33,958 bases of DNA from Tannockella sp964372125 (GTDB taxonomy: Bacteria; Bacillota_I; Bacilli_A; Erysipelotrichales; Coprobacillaceae). The stretch is taken from positions 1 through 33,958 of the forward strand of contig CAYJPL010000021.1 of assembly GCA_964372125.1 (NCBI GenBank), given 5' to 3'. This document shows positions 7,117 through 15,518 of this stretch, piece after piece. Below the pieces are notes generated by a model. The model worked only from the letters and a program-made list of their open reading frames with translations, was not told the DNA's origin and did no database searches. The first letter of the stretch is position 1. Each line of letters opens with the position of its first letter. The translations under genes were made by a program, and so were the position numbers.

Positions 7117-9774
7117 ATGGCAGAAAAAAAAGTTGATACAAGACCTGTTGAACCAACTACTGAGCAAGTAGATGCTCATGTTGAAGAGTTAGTATCAAAA
7201 GCTTTAGTAGCTTTAAAAGAATTTGAAGGATTCACTCAAGAGCAAGTGGATCATATCGTAGCAAAATGTTCAGTAGCAGGATTAGATGCTCATGGAACAT
7301 TAGCAAAAGCTGCAGTAGATGAAACTGGAAGAGGAGTATTCGAAGATAAAGCAGTTAAAAACTTATTTGCATGTGAGTATGTAACTAGTAACTTACGTCA
7401 TGTAAAAACAGTTGGAATCATTAATGAAGATCCAATCACTGGAGTCACTGAAATTGCTGAACCAGTAGGTGTAGTTTGTGGTATCGTACCAACAACTAAC
7501 CCAACTTCAACTGCAATCTTCAAATCATTAATTTCATTAAAAACAAGAAATCCAATTATCTTTTCATTCCATCCATCAGCACATGCATGTTCTGTAATGG
7601 CAGCAAAAGTAATTCGTGATGCAGCTATTGAAGCTGGAGCACCAGAAAACTGTATCCAATGGTTAGAATTAAAATCAATGTACGCAACATCTGCATTAAT
7701 GAATCACCCAGGAATCGCTACAATCTTAGCAACTGGTGGTAATGCAATGGTTAAAGCTGCATACTCATGTGGTAAACCTGCATTAGGTGTTGGAGCTGGT
7801 AACGTTCCTGCATATGTAGAAAAAACTGCAGTATTAAAAACAGCTGTAAATGACATCATTTTATCAAAATCATTTGATAATGGTATGATTTGTGCTTCTG
7901 AGCAAGCTGCAATTGTAGATAAAGAAATCTATAATGAATTCATGAAAGAAATGAAACGTTTCAAAGTATACCAAGTAACAGCTGATGAAAAAGCAAAATT
8001 AGAATTATACATGTTCGGTGTTAAAGCTGGAGCTAAAAATGTTAATGATGCTAAATTAAATGCTGCTGTAGTTGGTAAACCAGCTTCATGGATTGCAGAA
8101 CAAGCTGGTTTCACTGTACCTGCTGATACACAAATCTTAATTGCTGAGTGTAAAGAAGTTGGTGTTAATGAACCATTAACTAGAGAAAAATTATCTCCAG
8201 TATTAGCTATCTTAAAAGCTACTAGTACAGAAGACGGAATCGCAAAATCATCTGCAATGGTTGAATTCCACGGTTTAGGTCACTCTGCTGCTATCCATAC
8301 ACAAGATCATAATATTGCTATTGAGTTTGGAAAAGCTTGTAAAGCAATTCGTATTATTGAAAACGCACCTTCTACATTTGGTGGAATCGGTTCGGTTTAT
8401 AATGCATTCATTCCATCATTAACACTTGGATGTGGATCTTATGGAGCTAACTCAGTGTCAAATAACGTAAGTGCTGTAAACTTATTAAATATTAAGAGAA
8501 TAGGGAGACGTAATAACAATATGCAATGGGTTAAACTTCCTTCAAAAATCTACTTTGAAAGAAACTCAATTTCTTACTTAACAGAAATGAAAGATCTTGA
8601 AAAAGTTATGATCGTAACAGATAGAGGTATGTACAATTTAGGGTACGTAGAAAAAATTGAAGATGTACTTAGAAGAAGACGTAATAAAGTTGATTTAGAA
8701 TTATTCTTTGATGTAGAACCTGATCCATCATTCGACACAGTTGAAAAAGGATTATCATTAATGACTAACTTCCAACCAGATGCAATCATCGCATTAGGTG
8801 GTGGATCTGCAATGGATGCTGCTAAAGTTATGTGGTTATTATATGAAAACCCAGAAGTAAACTTCAATGATATCAAACAAAAATTCATGGACATTAGAAA
8901 ACGTGCATTCAAATTCCCAGAATTAGGTAAAAAAGCACAATTAATTTGTATCCCAACTACTTCAGGAACTGGTTCAGAAGTTACACCATTCTCAGTAATC
9001 ACTGATACAAAAGAAAACAAAAAATATCCATTAACTGACTATGCTTTAACTCCAACAGTTGCAATCGTGGATCCAGAGTTCGTAATGACTTTACCACCAC
9101 AAATTGCTGCTGATACAGGAATCGACGTTTTAACTCATGCAGTAGAAGCTTATGTTTCAATCGTAGCATCTGACTTTACTGATGGTTGGGCAAAACAAGC
9201 TATTAAATTAGTATTCGATTACTTAGAGTTATCAGTTAAAGAAGGAACAACTCATCCAACAGCTAGAGAAAAAATGCATAATGCAGCGACTATCGCTGGT
9301 ATGGCATTCGCTAATGCTTTCTTAGGTATTAACCACAGTTTAGCACATAAAATTGGTGGGGAATTCCACGTACCTCATGGACGTACAAATGGTATCTTAT
9401 TACCACACGTAATCCGTTATAACGGAACAATTCCTACAAAATTAAATATCTGGCCAAAAATTGGACATTACCAAGCAGATGTTAAATATATGGAATTAGC
9501 TCAATTAATCGGATTAAACCCAAAAACTCCTGCAGAAGGTGTTGCGATGTTCGCTGACGCTTGTGAAAAATTAGTAAACGCAGTAGGTGTAAGCAGCAAT
9601 ATTAAATCTCAAGGAATTGATGAAGCTACATGGGAAGAAGCAGTACACAGAATGGCGATGAACGCTTATGAAGATCAATGTACTCCTGCTAACCCAAGAA
9701 TGCCATTAATCAATGATATGGAACAAATTTTACGTGACATCTATGCTTACGAAAATAAATTTGAAAAAAAATAA
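7117..9774 (+). CDS. adhE: Bifunctional acetaldehyde-CoA/alcohol dehydrogenase AdhE
   Basis: 885 residues, full length for AdhE. It reduces acetyl-CoA to acetaldehyde and then to ethanol, reoxidising NADH in fermentation, and family members assemble into filaments (spirosomes). The N-terminal aldehyde dehydrogenase domain (about 1-440) has the catalytic Cys259 in NGMICASEQA. The C-terminal iron-dependent alcohol dehydrogenase domain has the nucleotide motif GGGSAMDAAK, and metal ligands in DTGIDVLTHAVEAY and the HSLAHKIGGEFHVPHGRTNG stretch. A CGGAGG site lies 11 bases before the ATG. Codons look strongly biased towards a few choices, in keeping with a highly expressed gene. It has its own promoter, an upstream cre-like site and its own terminator. 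Confidence 0.98.
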   Translation: MAEKKVDTRPVEPTTEQVDAHVEELVSKALVALKEFEGFTQEQVDHIVAKCSVAGLDAHGTLAKAAVDETGRGVFEDKAVKNLFACEYVTSNLRHVKTVGIINEDPITGVTEIAEPVGVVCGIVPTTNPTSTAIFKSLISLKTRNPIIFSFHPSAHACSVMAAKVIRDAAIEAGAPENCIQWLELKSMYATSALMNHPGIATILATGGNAMVKAAYSCGKPALGVGAGNVPAYVEKTAVLKTAVNDIILSKSFDNGMICASEQAAIVDKEIYNEFMKEMKRFKVYQVTADEKAKLELYMFGVKAGAKNVNDAKLNAAVVGKPASWIAEQAGFTVPADTQILIAECKEVGVNEPLTREKLSPVLAILKATSTEDGIAKSSAMVEFHGLGHSAAIHTQDHNIAIEFGKACKAIRIIENAPSTFGGIGSVYNAFIPSLTLGCGSYGANSVSNNVSAVNLLNIKRIGRRNNNMQWVKLPSKIYFERNSISYLTEMKDLEKVMIVTDRGMYNLGYVEKIEDVLRRRRNKVDLELFFDVEPDPSFDTVEKGLSLMTNFQPDAIIALGGGSAMDAAKVMWLLYENPEVNFNDIKQKFMDIRKRAFKFPELGKKAQLICIPTTSGTGSEVTPFSVITDTKENKKYPLTDYALTPTVAIVDPEFVMTLPPQIAADTGIDVLTHAVEAYVSIVASDFTDGWAKQAIKLVFDYLELSVKEGTTHPTAREKMHNAATIAGMAFANAFLGINHSLAHKIGGEFHVPHGRTNGILLPHVIRYNGTIPTKLNIWPKIGHYQADVKYMELAQLIGLNPKTPAEGVAMFADACEKLVNAVGVSSNIKSQGIDEATWEEAVHRMAMNAYEDQCTPANPRMPLINDMEQILRDIYAYENKFEKK

Positions 9775-9785
9775 TTAGTAAATTG

Positions 9786-9812
9786 AGACATCTGTAATAG
9801 ATGTCTTTTTTT
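9786..9812 (+). terminator. Intrinsic terminator after adhE
   Basis: AGACATCT (9786-9793) pairs with AGATGTCT (9799-9806) around GTAAT and continues into a T-run. Confidence 0.92.
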
Positions 9813-9837
9813 ATTTGATACATAATTATAAAATGTG

Positions 9838-9866
9838 TTGAAAAATGATAAGAAAATTAGTAGAAT
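9838..9866 (+). promoter_or_regulatory. Predicted promoter of the dgkA-like gene
   Basis: TTGAAA (9838-9843) and TAGAAT (9861-9866) are 17 bases apart, about 34 bases before the ATG at 9900. Confidence 0.5.
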
Positions 9867-9899
9867 ATCAATAGGTAATACAACTGTAAAGGAGAGACT

Positions 9900-10259
9900 A
9901 TGAAAAAACATTCGTTTATTAAAAGTTTGTCTTTTGCAATAACTGGTATCGTTACTTGTGTAAAACAAGAACGAAACATGAAAATACATTTACTTGCAAC
10001 ACTGCTTGTAGTTGCAGCGGGTTTTATATTTTCAATTTCAATTGTGGAATGGTTGTTTTGTATTACTAGTTTTACCTTCGTAATAGTTTGTGAAATGTTT
10101 AATACCGCAATCGAGGTGAATACTGATCTTACTACATCAAAAATTGATGAAAAAGCTCGTATTACCAAAGATGTTGCTGCAGGTGCAGTTTTGGTATCAA
10201 CACTTTATAGTGTAATTATTGGAGTTATTATATTTTTTCCCAAAATATTCAATTTCTAA
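9900..10259 (+). CDS. dgkA: DagK-family kinase (probably undecaprenol kinase)
   Basis: 119 residues with three hydrophobic helices. The family signature E-x-x-N-T-A-I-E is present in CEMFNTAIEVNTDL, and the second conserved patch reads TKDVAAGAVL, where the acidic residue helps catalysis. In Gram-positive bacteria these small integral kinases phosphorylate undecaprenol rather than diacylglycerol, recycling the lipid carrier for cell-wall synthesis. The AAAGGAGAG site gives a clear start at 9900. It has its own predicted promoter. No separate terminator is seen right behind it; the candidate RNA and its terminator follow. Confidence 0.92.
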   Translation: MKKHSFIKSLSFAITGIVTCVKQERNMKIHLLATLLVVAAGFIFSISIVEWLFCITSFTFVIVCEMFNTAIEVNTDLTTSKIDEKARITKDVAAGAVLVSTLYSVIIGVIIFFPKIFNF

Positions 10260-10285
10260 TAAAGTTCACATCTAATTCATATTAC

Positions 10286-10446
10286 TGAGGTAGGATATAG
10301 GTATCGATAGGGTAGTAGAATTCCCTCTCCCAAAAAGATTCTATGAATTATCGATATACATAATATTAAATGCAGCCACTTGACTCCTCTCCCAAAAAGC
10401 AAGTGGTTGTATTTACGTTTTAGGACATATTTTATGTCTTTTTTTT
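10286..10446 (+). ncRNA. Candidate small RNA with two identical C-rich hairpin loops
   Basis: The 254-base gap between dgkA and ispF holds no gene but strong RNA structure. Hairpin 1 has an outer stem TATCGATA (10302-10309 with 10349-10356) and an inner stem TAGAAT/ATTCTA (10316-10321 with 10338-10343). Hairpin 2 pairs CCACTTG with CAAGTGG (10376-10382 with 10400-10406), extendable by four or five pairs. Both loops contain the identical 14 bases CCTCTCCCAAAAAG (10324-10337 and 10386-10399). A terminator ends the element. CUCUCC is complementary to Shine-Dalgarno sequences, which suggests a trans-acting regulator like the Listeria LhrC type. Alternatives are a leader or 3' UTR element. No clear promoter is seen, so the 5' end is approximate. 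Confidence 0.6.
10422..10446 (+). terminator. Intrinsic terminator of the dgkA/candidate-RNA transcript
   Basis: AGGACATA (10422-10429) pairs with TATGTCTT (10433-10440) around TTT and is followed by T to 10446. Confidence 0.88.
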
Positions 10447-10465
10447 ACGTTCTCACAAGTTCTTT

Positions 10466-10494
10466 TTGTATATTCAAGTCTGTTATGATAAAAT
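10466..10494 (+). promoter_or_regulatory. Predicted ispF-gltX promoter
   Basis: TTGTAT (10466-10471) and TAAAAT (10489-10494) are 17 bases apart, with an extended -10 TG at 10486-10487. Transcription would begin only about 13 bases before the ATG, so the ribosome binding site GGAGGTGAT would sit at the very 5' end of the mRNA. Confidence 0.5.
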
Positions 10495-10513
10495 AGCCAT
10501 GGAGGTGATTTCA

Positions 10514-10993
10514 ATGTTTTTAATTGGTCAATCAGTTGATATTCATCAGTTAGTAGAGGGTAGAAAATTAATACTAGGTGGAGTAGAAATTCCATATAAA
10601 AAAGGCTTACTAGGACATAGTGATGCTGATGTACTTTTGCACGCAATTATTGAAAGTATTATTGGTGCTCTTGGATTAGGTGATATTGGAACACACTTTA
10701 GTGATAAAGATGATGCATTTAAAGGTATTTCATCATTGATACTGCTTGAAAAAACATATGAAATGATGGTAGATTGTGGATATCAAATTCAAAATATTGA
10801 TGCGATAATCTTGGTTGAAGAACCTCGAATGGCACCTTACATCGCAACTATGAAAAAGAATGTAAGTGATGTCTTACATTGTGATAGTACAAGGGTAAAT
10901 ATAAAAGCAACACGTGGTGAAAAATTAGGTTGGATCGGTGAAGGTCTAGGGATTCAAAGTCAGTGTGTTACATTATTAAAGAAAGAAGGATAA
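10514..10993 (+). CDS. ispF: 2-C-methyl-D-erythritol 2,4-cyclodiphosphate synthase
   Basis: 159 residues from the ATG at 10514, which has the near-perfect site GGAGGTGAT; the longer open frame from 10466 runs through the promoter. IspF makes the cyclic diphosphate of the MEP isoprenoid pathway. Metal ligands are seen in VDIHQL (Asp9 and His11), and the GHSDADVLLHAIIESIIGAL block follows. The C-terminal part has NIKATRGEKLGWIGEGLGI, typical of the CDP-binding end. It is followed after four bases by gltX, as in Bacillus, but no ispD is adjacent. Confidence 0.96.
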   Translation: MFLIGQSVDIHQLVEGRKLILGGVEIPYKKGLLGHSDADVLLHAIIESIIGALGLGDIGTHFSDKDDAFKGISSLILLEKTYEMMVDCGYQIQNIDAIILVEEPRMAPYIATMKKNVSDVLHCDSTRVNIKATRGEKLGWIGEGLGIQSQCVTLLKKEG

Positions 10994-10997
10994 TAAA

Positions 10998-12434
10998 ATG
11001 AAAAAAGTAAGAGTACGTTATGCTCCGAGTCCAACAGGACATTTACATATAGGTGGTGCAAGAACAGCATTATTTAACTATTTATTTGCAAAGCATCATA
11101 ATGGAGATTTTATTTTTAGATTAGAAGATACAGATATTGAAAGAAATATTGAAGGTGGAGAAGCAAGCCAGTTAGACAATCTTGCATGGTTAGGTATTAA
11201 TCCAGATGAATCACCAATAAATCCAAACCCTAAATATGCTCCATATCGTCAAATGGAACGTTTAGATATTTATAAAAAGATAACTAATGAATTACTTGAA
11301 AAAGGACATGCATACCCATGTTTTTGTACACCAGAAGAACTAGAACAAGAACATACTAGACAAACAGAAGCTGGTGTTGCACCGATGTATAATCGTAAGT
11401 GTAGCAAGTTAACTAAAGAAGAAGTTGAAAGCAATATTGCAGCTGGTAAACCTTATACAATTCGTGTACGTGTGCCAGAGGATAAAACATATACATTTGA
11501 AGATATGATTAGAGGAAATGTCTCATTTGAATCTAAGGATATTGGTGATTGGGTATTAGTTAAAGCAAATGGTATACCAACATATAATTATGCTGTAGTT
11601 GTCGATGATCATACTATGGAAATATCACACGTATTCCGTGGTGAAGAACATATTAGTAATACACCAAAACAATTAATGATTTATGATATGTTAGGATGGG
11701 AAGCACCAACTTATGGACATATGACTTTAATTGTAAATGAACAAAGAAAGAAATTGTCTAAACGTGATGAGTCAATTATGCAATTTGTATCTCAATACAA
11801 AGAAGAAGGGTACTTACCAGATGCAATGTTCAACTTCATGGCATTACTTGGTTGGTCACCAGAAGGTGAAGAAGAAATTTTCACTCATGAAAAATTAATT
11901 GAAATTTTTGATGAGAAACGTTTATCAAAATCACCATCAATGTTTGACAAAAACAAGCTTGTGTGGGTAAATAACCGTTATATCAAAGAGAGAAGTTTAG
12001 AAGAAGTAGTATCAATTTGTAGACCATTCTTAGATGAGTCTTATGATTTATCTAACAAAACAGAACAATGGATTACAGATCTTATTGCACTGTATCATGA
12101 CCAACTTTCATACGGTAAAGAAATCGTTGAATTAGTCGATTTGTTTTTTACAAAAGAAATGACATTAAACGATGAAGCAAGCGAGTTCATGCAACAAGAG
12201 GGCATCGATAATACACTAGCTGTATTTAAAAGCCATATTGAAAAACTAGAAGTTCTAACAAAAGAAGATGTACAAGCTTGTATAAAAGCAACACAAAAAG
12301 AAGCGGGTGCAAAAGGTAAAATGCTATTTATGCCTTTACGTATTGCAACTACTGGTATTATGCATGGTCCAGATTTAGCAAGTTCAATTGTATTACTTGG
12401 TAAAGAGACAATCGTAAACAGACTTACAAAATAA
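10998..12434 (+). CDS. gltX: Glutamyl-tRNA synthetase
   Basis: 478 residues. The class I HIGH motif is HIGG at residues 17-20 in APSPTGHLHIGGARTALF, and the KMSKS equivalent is KLSKR at 252-256. A CFCTPEEL segment near residue 107 is the common GluRS insert with Cys residues. The anticodon-binding helices fill the rest. In Bacillota lacking GlnRS, the enzyme also charges tRNA-Gln for transamidation; whether that applies here is not visible in the window. It forms an operon with ispF and ends at a strong terminator. In Bacillus gltX precedes cysE-cysS; here cysS is about 9 kb upstream. Confidence 0.97.
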   Translation: MKKVRVRYAPSPTGHLHIGGARTALFNYLFAKHHNGDFIFRLEDTDIERNIEGGEASQLDNLAWLGINPDESPINPNPKYAPYRQMERLDIYKKITNELLEKGHAYPCFCTPEELEQEHTRQTEAGVAPMYNRKCSKLTKEEVESNIAAGKPYTIRVRVPEDKTYTFEDMIRGNVSFESKDIGDWVLVKANGIPTYNYAVVVDDHTMEISHVFRGEEHISNTPKQLMIYDMLGWEAPTYGHMTLIVNEQRKKLSKRDESIMQFVSQYKEEGYLPDAMFNFMALLGWSPEGEEEIFTHEKLIEIFDEKRLSKSPSMFDKNKLVWVNNRYIKERSLEEVVSICRPFLDESYDLSNKTEQWITDLIALYHDQLSYGKEIVELVDLFFTKEMTLNDEASEFMQQEGIDNTLAVFKSHIEKLEVLTKEDVQACIKATQKEAGAKGKMLFMPLRIATTGIMHGPDLASSIVLLGKETIVNRLTK

Positions 12435-12443
12435 TATAAATAG

Positions 12444-12472
12444 AACATTTCAAAATCATTTGAAATGTTTTT
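12444..12472 (+). terminator. Intrinsic terminator after gltX
   Basis: An 11-bp stem pairs AACATTTCAAA (12444-12454) with TTTGAAATGTT (12459-12469) around ATCA, ending in a T-run. Confidence 0.9.
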
Positions 12473-12524
12473 ATTTACATAATGATATCATATTGAATAA
12501 GTAATAAATAAAATGATATTTTTC

Positions 12525-12553
12525 TTTAATCATCTCTAAAAAAATGGTATATT
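12525..12553 (+). promoter_or_regulatory. Predicted promoter of the Ig-like/rhomboid unit
   Basis: TTTAAT (12525-12530) and TATATT (12548-12553) are 17 bases apart, with an extended -10 TGG at 12545-12547. The same weak -35 plus extended -10 layout is seen before ilvA. Confidence 0.45.
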
Positions 12554-12594
12554 TTAGATGTATATAGTTTTATAAAGATGAGGGGGAGTGCGTG

Positions 12595-13377
12595 TTGAAA
12601 GAGAGAATTATTGCGACTGTATCAGTGTTTTTTATAATTGTTGGCTCTGTAAGTATGTACATAGCAATTCAAATTCCACCACTTCGTCTAAAAAAAGAAA
12701 CATTTGTATTTGAATATGGTGTAACAGAGGTTTCAAATGACCCCGCAACTTACATAAATGCAAGTGAAAAGGTACTAGAAACTGCTCAATTAAATTTGAC
12801 AGAAGTTAAAAATGAAATAGGACTATACAAAGCAACAATTACATATTTAAAAGAAGAATATCCATTTTATATAAAAGTAGTTGATACTACTAAGCCTGTT
12901 ACAAAATTAAAACAGGTACAAGTGAATGTTGAAATAGGTGCAATTGTTGTCGCAAAAGATTTGCTGGTTGAAGTAGAAGACAATTCTGCAAGTGTAGTAT
13001 ACTTTGTTGGTGAGGATGATGATTATTCAACTCAAAAAGAATACTTAGTGGCAGGAACATATGTTGAAAATATTGTAGTAGTTGATAGCTCCAATAATAC
13101 GTCGGCACAGCTAAGAGTAAAAATAGTAGTAGGTGAAAATAACGCAATTCCGACATTAACAGGAATTAGCGATACTACAATTGAAGTGGGATCGAACTTT
13201 GATCCATTAGAAAATGTAATGGCTACAGATGGTATCGGACAAGATATCACAAGTGAAATAAAAATTATTAGTAATGATGTTAATGTGGATGAACCTGGAA
13301 TTTATGAAGTAATCTATTCGGTAACAAATTTTCAAAATAATAACATTCAAAGAACAAGAAAAGTAGTTGTGGAATAG
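12595..13377 (+). CDS. Membrane-anchored extracellular protein with Ig-like domains
   Basis: 260 residues if the TTG at 12595 is used; AGGGGGA at 12581-12587 gives it better spacing than the adjacent in-frame GTG at 12592. An N-terminal hydrophobic helix (about residues 5-25) without a lipobox or clear cleavage site suggests an anchor with the rest outside. Three beta-rich repeats of 70-80 residues follow. The joint DTTKPVTKLKQ and the ends YVENIVVVDSSNNTS and PGIYEVIYSVTN are typical of bacterial Ig-like (DUF5011/HYR-like) folds used in adhesins. No LPXTG is present. It precedes a rhomboid protease gene and resembles the Ig-like proteins of the Tad-like operon 4 kb downstream. Function is not known. 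Confidence 0.75.
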   Translation: MKERIIATVSVFFIIVGSVSMYIAIQIPPLRLKKETFVFEYGVTEVSNDPATYINASEKVLETAQLNLTEVKNEIGLYKATITYLKEEYPFYIKVVDTTKPVTKLKQVQVNVEIGAIVVAKDLLVEVEDNSASVVYFVGEDDDYSTQKEYLVAGTYVENIVVVDSSNNTSAQLRVKIVVGENNAIPTLTGISDTTIEVGSNFDPLENVMATDGIGQDITSEIKIISNDVNVDEPGIYEVIYSVTNFQNNNIQRTRKVVVE

Positions 13378-13384
13378 AGGGAAA

Positions 13385-13966
13385 ATGATAACAAATATTG
13401 TATTAGGGATATGTTTAGTAGCATATGCAACAGTAAAAATAGAAGCAACAAAATCAAATATGCCAACTGTATTAATAAAGTATGGTGCATTGTTGCCAAG
13501 TAAAGTGCGAAGAACAGGGGAATATTGGAGATTTATAAGTACAAACTTTCTTCATGCGAATATTCTTCATATAGTTGTAAATGTGTATGTTATATACGTA
13601 TTTGGACGTTTCTTTGAGCAGTTTTTAGGAGTTCTTGGTTTTGTATACTTATTACTTATGTCAGGAATTGGCTCTTCATTACTTACATATATTGTAAGTA
13701 AGAGAAACAATTATTTACAAAATACGATAACAATCGGAGCAAGTGGGCTATTTTATGGAATGCTTGGTGCAATTATCGTACTAGGGCTACTTTATCCAGA
13801 TCAATATGCAAATATGCTACAAGGTAATTTGATGATTATTATGCTTAATATAATTATTACGATGATAACTCCATCATTTTCCAAAACAGCTCATTTAGGT
13901 GGAATGCTAGGTGGAATGATCGCAACTGTATACTTAATATTGGTGAACTATGGCAATATTGGTTGA
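13385..13966 (+). CDS. Rhomboid-family intramembrane serine protease
   Basis: 193 residues and six hydrophobic helices, the basic rhomboid core. The catalytic Ser120 lies in GASGLFYG and the partner His170 in KTAHLGGMLGG. The conserved FLHANILHIVVNVY segment with two His and an Asn (about residues 57-70) belongs to helix 2. Such enzymes cut transmembrane segments of membrane proteins. The ATG at 13385 is the only plausible Met; its GAGGG site is rather close. The preceding Ig-like protein has one N-terminal helix and is a possible client, by context only. The 3' end overlaps the DUF188 gene by 17 bases. Confidence 0.88.
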   Translation: MITNIVLGICLVAYATVKIEATKSNMPTVLIKYGALLPSKVRRTGEYWRFISTNFLHANILHIVVNVYVIYVFGRFFEQFLGVLGFVYLLLMSGIGSSLLTYIVSKRNNYLQNTITIGASGLFYGMLGAIIVLGLLYPDQYANMLQGNLMIIMLNIIITMITPSFSKTAHLGGMLGGMIATVYLILVNYGNIG

Positions 13967-14384
13967 TGGTGATGGATGTCCTGCTGTACAATTAATTAAG
14001 CAAATCGCAATCGAAAATAATGTTGAGATGGAACTTTTCTGTGATTATAGCCATATTGTAGAAGATGAATATTACATAGTTAATTATGTAGATGTAGGTA
14101 ATGATAGTGTTGATAAGGCAATCGTTACAAAAGTAAAAAGTGGAGATATTGTTATTACACAAGATTATGGGCTTGCATCATATGTACTTGCAAAGAAGGC
14201 CAAGGTACTACATGTATCAGGAAAGGAAATAACATCTGATTCAATTGATCAATTATTATTTCAAAGATTTGTAAGTGCAAAACAAAGAAAAGCTGGATAT
14301 CGCACAAAACATAAAAAACGTACTCAACAAGACAATATGGATTTACAAAATACATTAGAAAAAATGCTTAGGGAATGTGTATAA
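13950..14384 (+). CDS. DUF188 / UPF0178 protein (YaiI/YqxD family)
   Basis: 144 residues. The N-terminal VDGDGCPA is the family hallmark (ILVDGDGCPAV, residues 3-13), followed by DYGLASYVLAKKA and the late block FQRFVSAKQRKAGYRTKHKKR. The fold is related to PIN-type nucleases and the family function is not established. It overlaps the end of the rhomboid gene in another frame, so it is probably translationally coupled. The terminator begins before its stop codon. Confidence 0.9.
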   Translation: MAILVDGDGCPAVQLIKQIAIENNVEMELFCDYSHIVEDEYYIVNYVDVGNDSVDKAIVTKVKSGDIVITQDYGLASYVLAKKAKVLHVSGKEITSDSIDQLLFQRFVSAKQRKAGYRTKHKKRTQQDNMDLQNTLEKMLRECV

Positions 14385-14399
14385 TATACATTCCTTTTT
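14372..14399 (+). terminator. Intrinsic terminator overlapping the DUF188 stop codon
   Basis: GGAATGT (14372-14378) pairs with ACATTCC (14388-14394), with further inner A-T pairs, and is followed by five T. Confidence 0.85.
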
Positions 14400-14461
14400 G
14401 ATACGAAATTGAAACTAAATTTCTCAAAATTACGATATACTAATAGTATCTAAAAATGTAG

Positions 14462-14490
14462 TTGACAAGTAGTGATGCTTTCATTACACT
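14462..14490 (+). promoter_or_regulatory. Promoter of the second HAD gene
   Basis: A perfect TTGACA (14462-14467) lies 17 bases from TACACT (14485-14490), 26 bases before the ATG. Confidence 0.7.
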
Positions 14491-14515
14491 AATATCTATA
14501 TAGAAGGAGCATAGT

Positions 14516-15334
14516 ATGAAATATAAAGCAATTGCATTAGATTTAGATGGTACATTAGTAAACGAAGATAGAAAAATTTTACCAAAAACAAGAGAAAAGT
14601 TAAAAGAATTAGCTGCAAAAGGAATTACTGTAATTCTAGCATCAGGAAGACCAACTCCAGGAATGAAAAGAGAGTGGAATGAACTTGAATTAGAGGTGTT
14701 AGGTGGATATATAGTTTCTTATAATGGAGCAAATGTAATGAATGTAAAAACAGGTGAAATTATATATAATAAAGTAATTAGTCCTGAAGTTGCACATAAA
14801 ATTTATGACCGTGCTAAAGAGTTTGATTTAGCGGTAATGACATATGATAGTAAAGTTATTTTAACAGAAGATGATAAAGACTACTACGTAGTACGTGAAG
14901 GTGGAACTACGAATATGGACGTTGTAAAAGTTGAGTCATTTAAAGAGGCTGTTAATTTTGATGTGAATAAAGTATTATTAACTGCAACTCCAGAATATGC
15001 AGCTAAAGTAGAAGATGACTTTAAAGCACCTTTTGAAGGTGAATTAAGTATTTACCGTTCGGCTCCATATTTTATTGAAGTTATGGAAAATGATATTGAT
15101 AAGGCAATATCATTAAAAAGATTATTAGAACATCTAAGTTTAGATGCAAGTCAGTTGATTGCATTTGGAGATGGATATAATGATTTAAGTATGATTGAAT
15201 TTGCAGGTATGGGTGTGGCGATGGATAATGCAGTAGCAGAAGTAAAGCAAAGAGCAAATGCTACAACTGCTAGTAATGATGATGAAGGAATATATAAATT
15301 CTTAGTATCATTACAAGAAAAAGGTGAAATCTAA
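14516..15334 (+). CDS. HAD-superfamily hydrolase, Cof type (YidA-like)
   Basis: 272 residues. DLDGTLV (motif I, nucleophile Asp9), ILASGRP (motif II) and FGDGYNDLSMIEFAG (motif IV) frame a C2B cap, as in sugar-phosphate phosphatases such as YidA. The exact substrate is unknown. An AGAAGGAG site precedes the start. It is a distant paralogue of the HAD gene at 5160. Its TAA stop shares its last base with the ATG of the DUF4250 gene. Confidence 0.93.
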   Translation: MKYKAIALDLDGTLVNEDRKILPKTREKLKELAAKGITVILASGRPTPGMKREWNELELEVLGGYIVSYNGANVMNVKTGEIIYNKVISPEVAHKIYDRAKEFDLAVMTYDSKVILTEDDKDYYVVREGGTTNMDVVKVESFKEAVNFDVNKVLLTATPEYAAKVEDDFKAPFEGELSIYRSAPYFIEVMENDIDKAISLKRLLEHLSLDASQLIAFGDGYNDLSMIEFAGMGVAMDNAVAEVKQRANATTASNDDEGIYKFLVSLQEKGEI

Positions 15335-15513
15335 TGCTTTCTAAAGACACTGCAATATTAGTTAGTTATCTAAATATGAAATTACGTGATGATGATATGC
15401 CATTAGAATTGGTTATAGAGACAGCTAATGGAAATGTAGAAGAAATTATTAAACAGTTAGAAAATGATGGGTACGCTTATAACAAGTCAGTCAATCAAAT
15501 AAAAAAACAATAA
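15334..15513 (+). CDS. DUF4250 small protein
   Basis: 59 residues, beginning at the last base of the HAD stop codon. The opening MLSKDTAILVSYLNMKLRDD matches the pattern of DUF4250 proteins (M-x-x-K-D-x-x-x-L-x-S-x-x-N-x-K-L-R-D). An acidic helical middle and a G-Y-x-Y segment near residue 47 complete the family form. Function is unknown. Coupling to the HAD phosphatase and a terminator right after it show that the two form one transcript. Confidence 0.8.
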   Translation: MLSKDTAILVSYLNMKLRDDDMPLELVIETANGNVEEIIKQLENDGYAYNKSVNQIKKQ

Positions 15514-15518
15514 AATGC

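Noticed and set aside
10286..10446. Reading the twin-loop element on the minus strand as a GGA-loop RNA that sequesters CsrA
   Set aside because: The loops would show GGGAGAGG, but the terminator T-run is on the + strand and no csrA is seen. The + strand reading is better supported.
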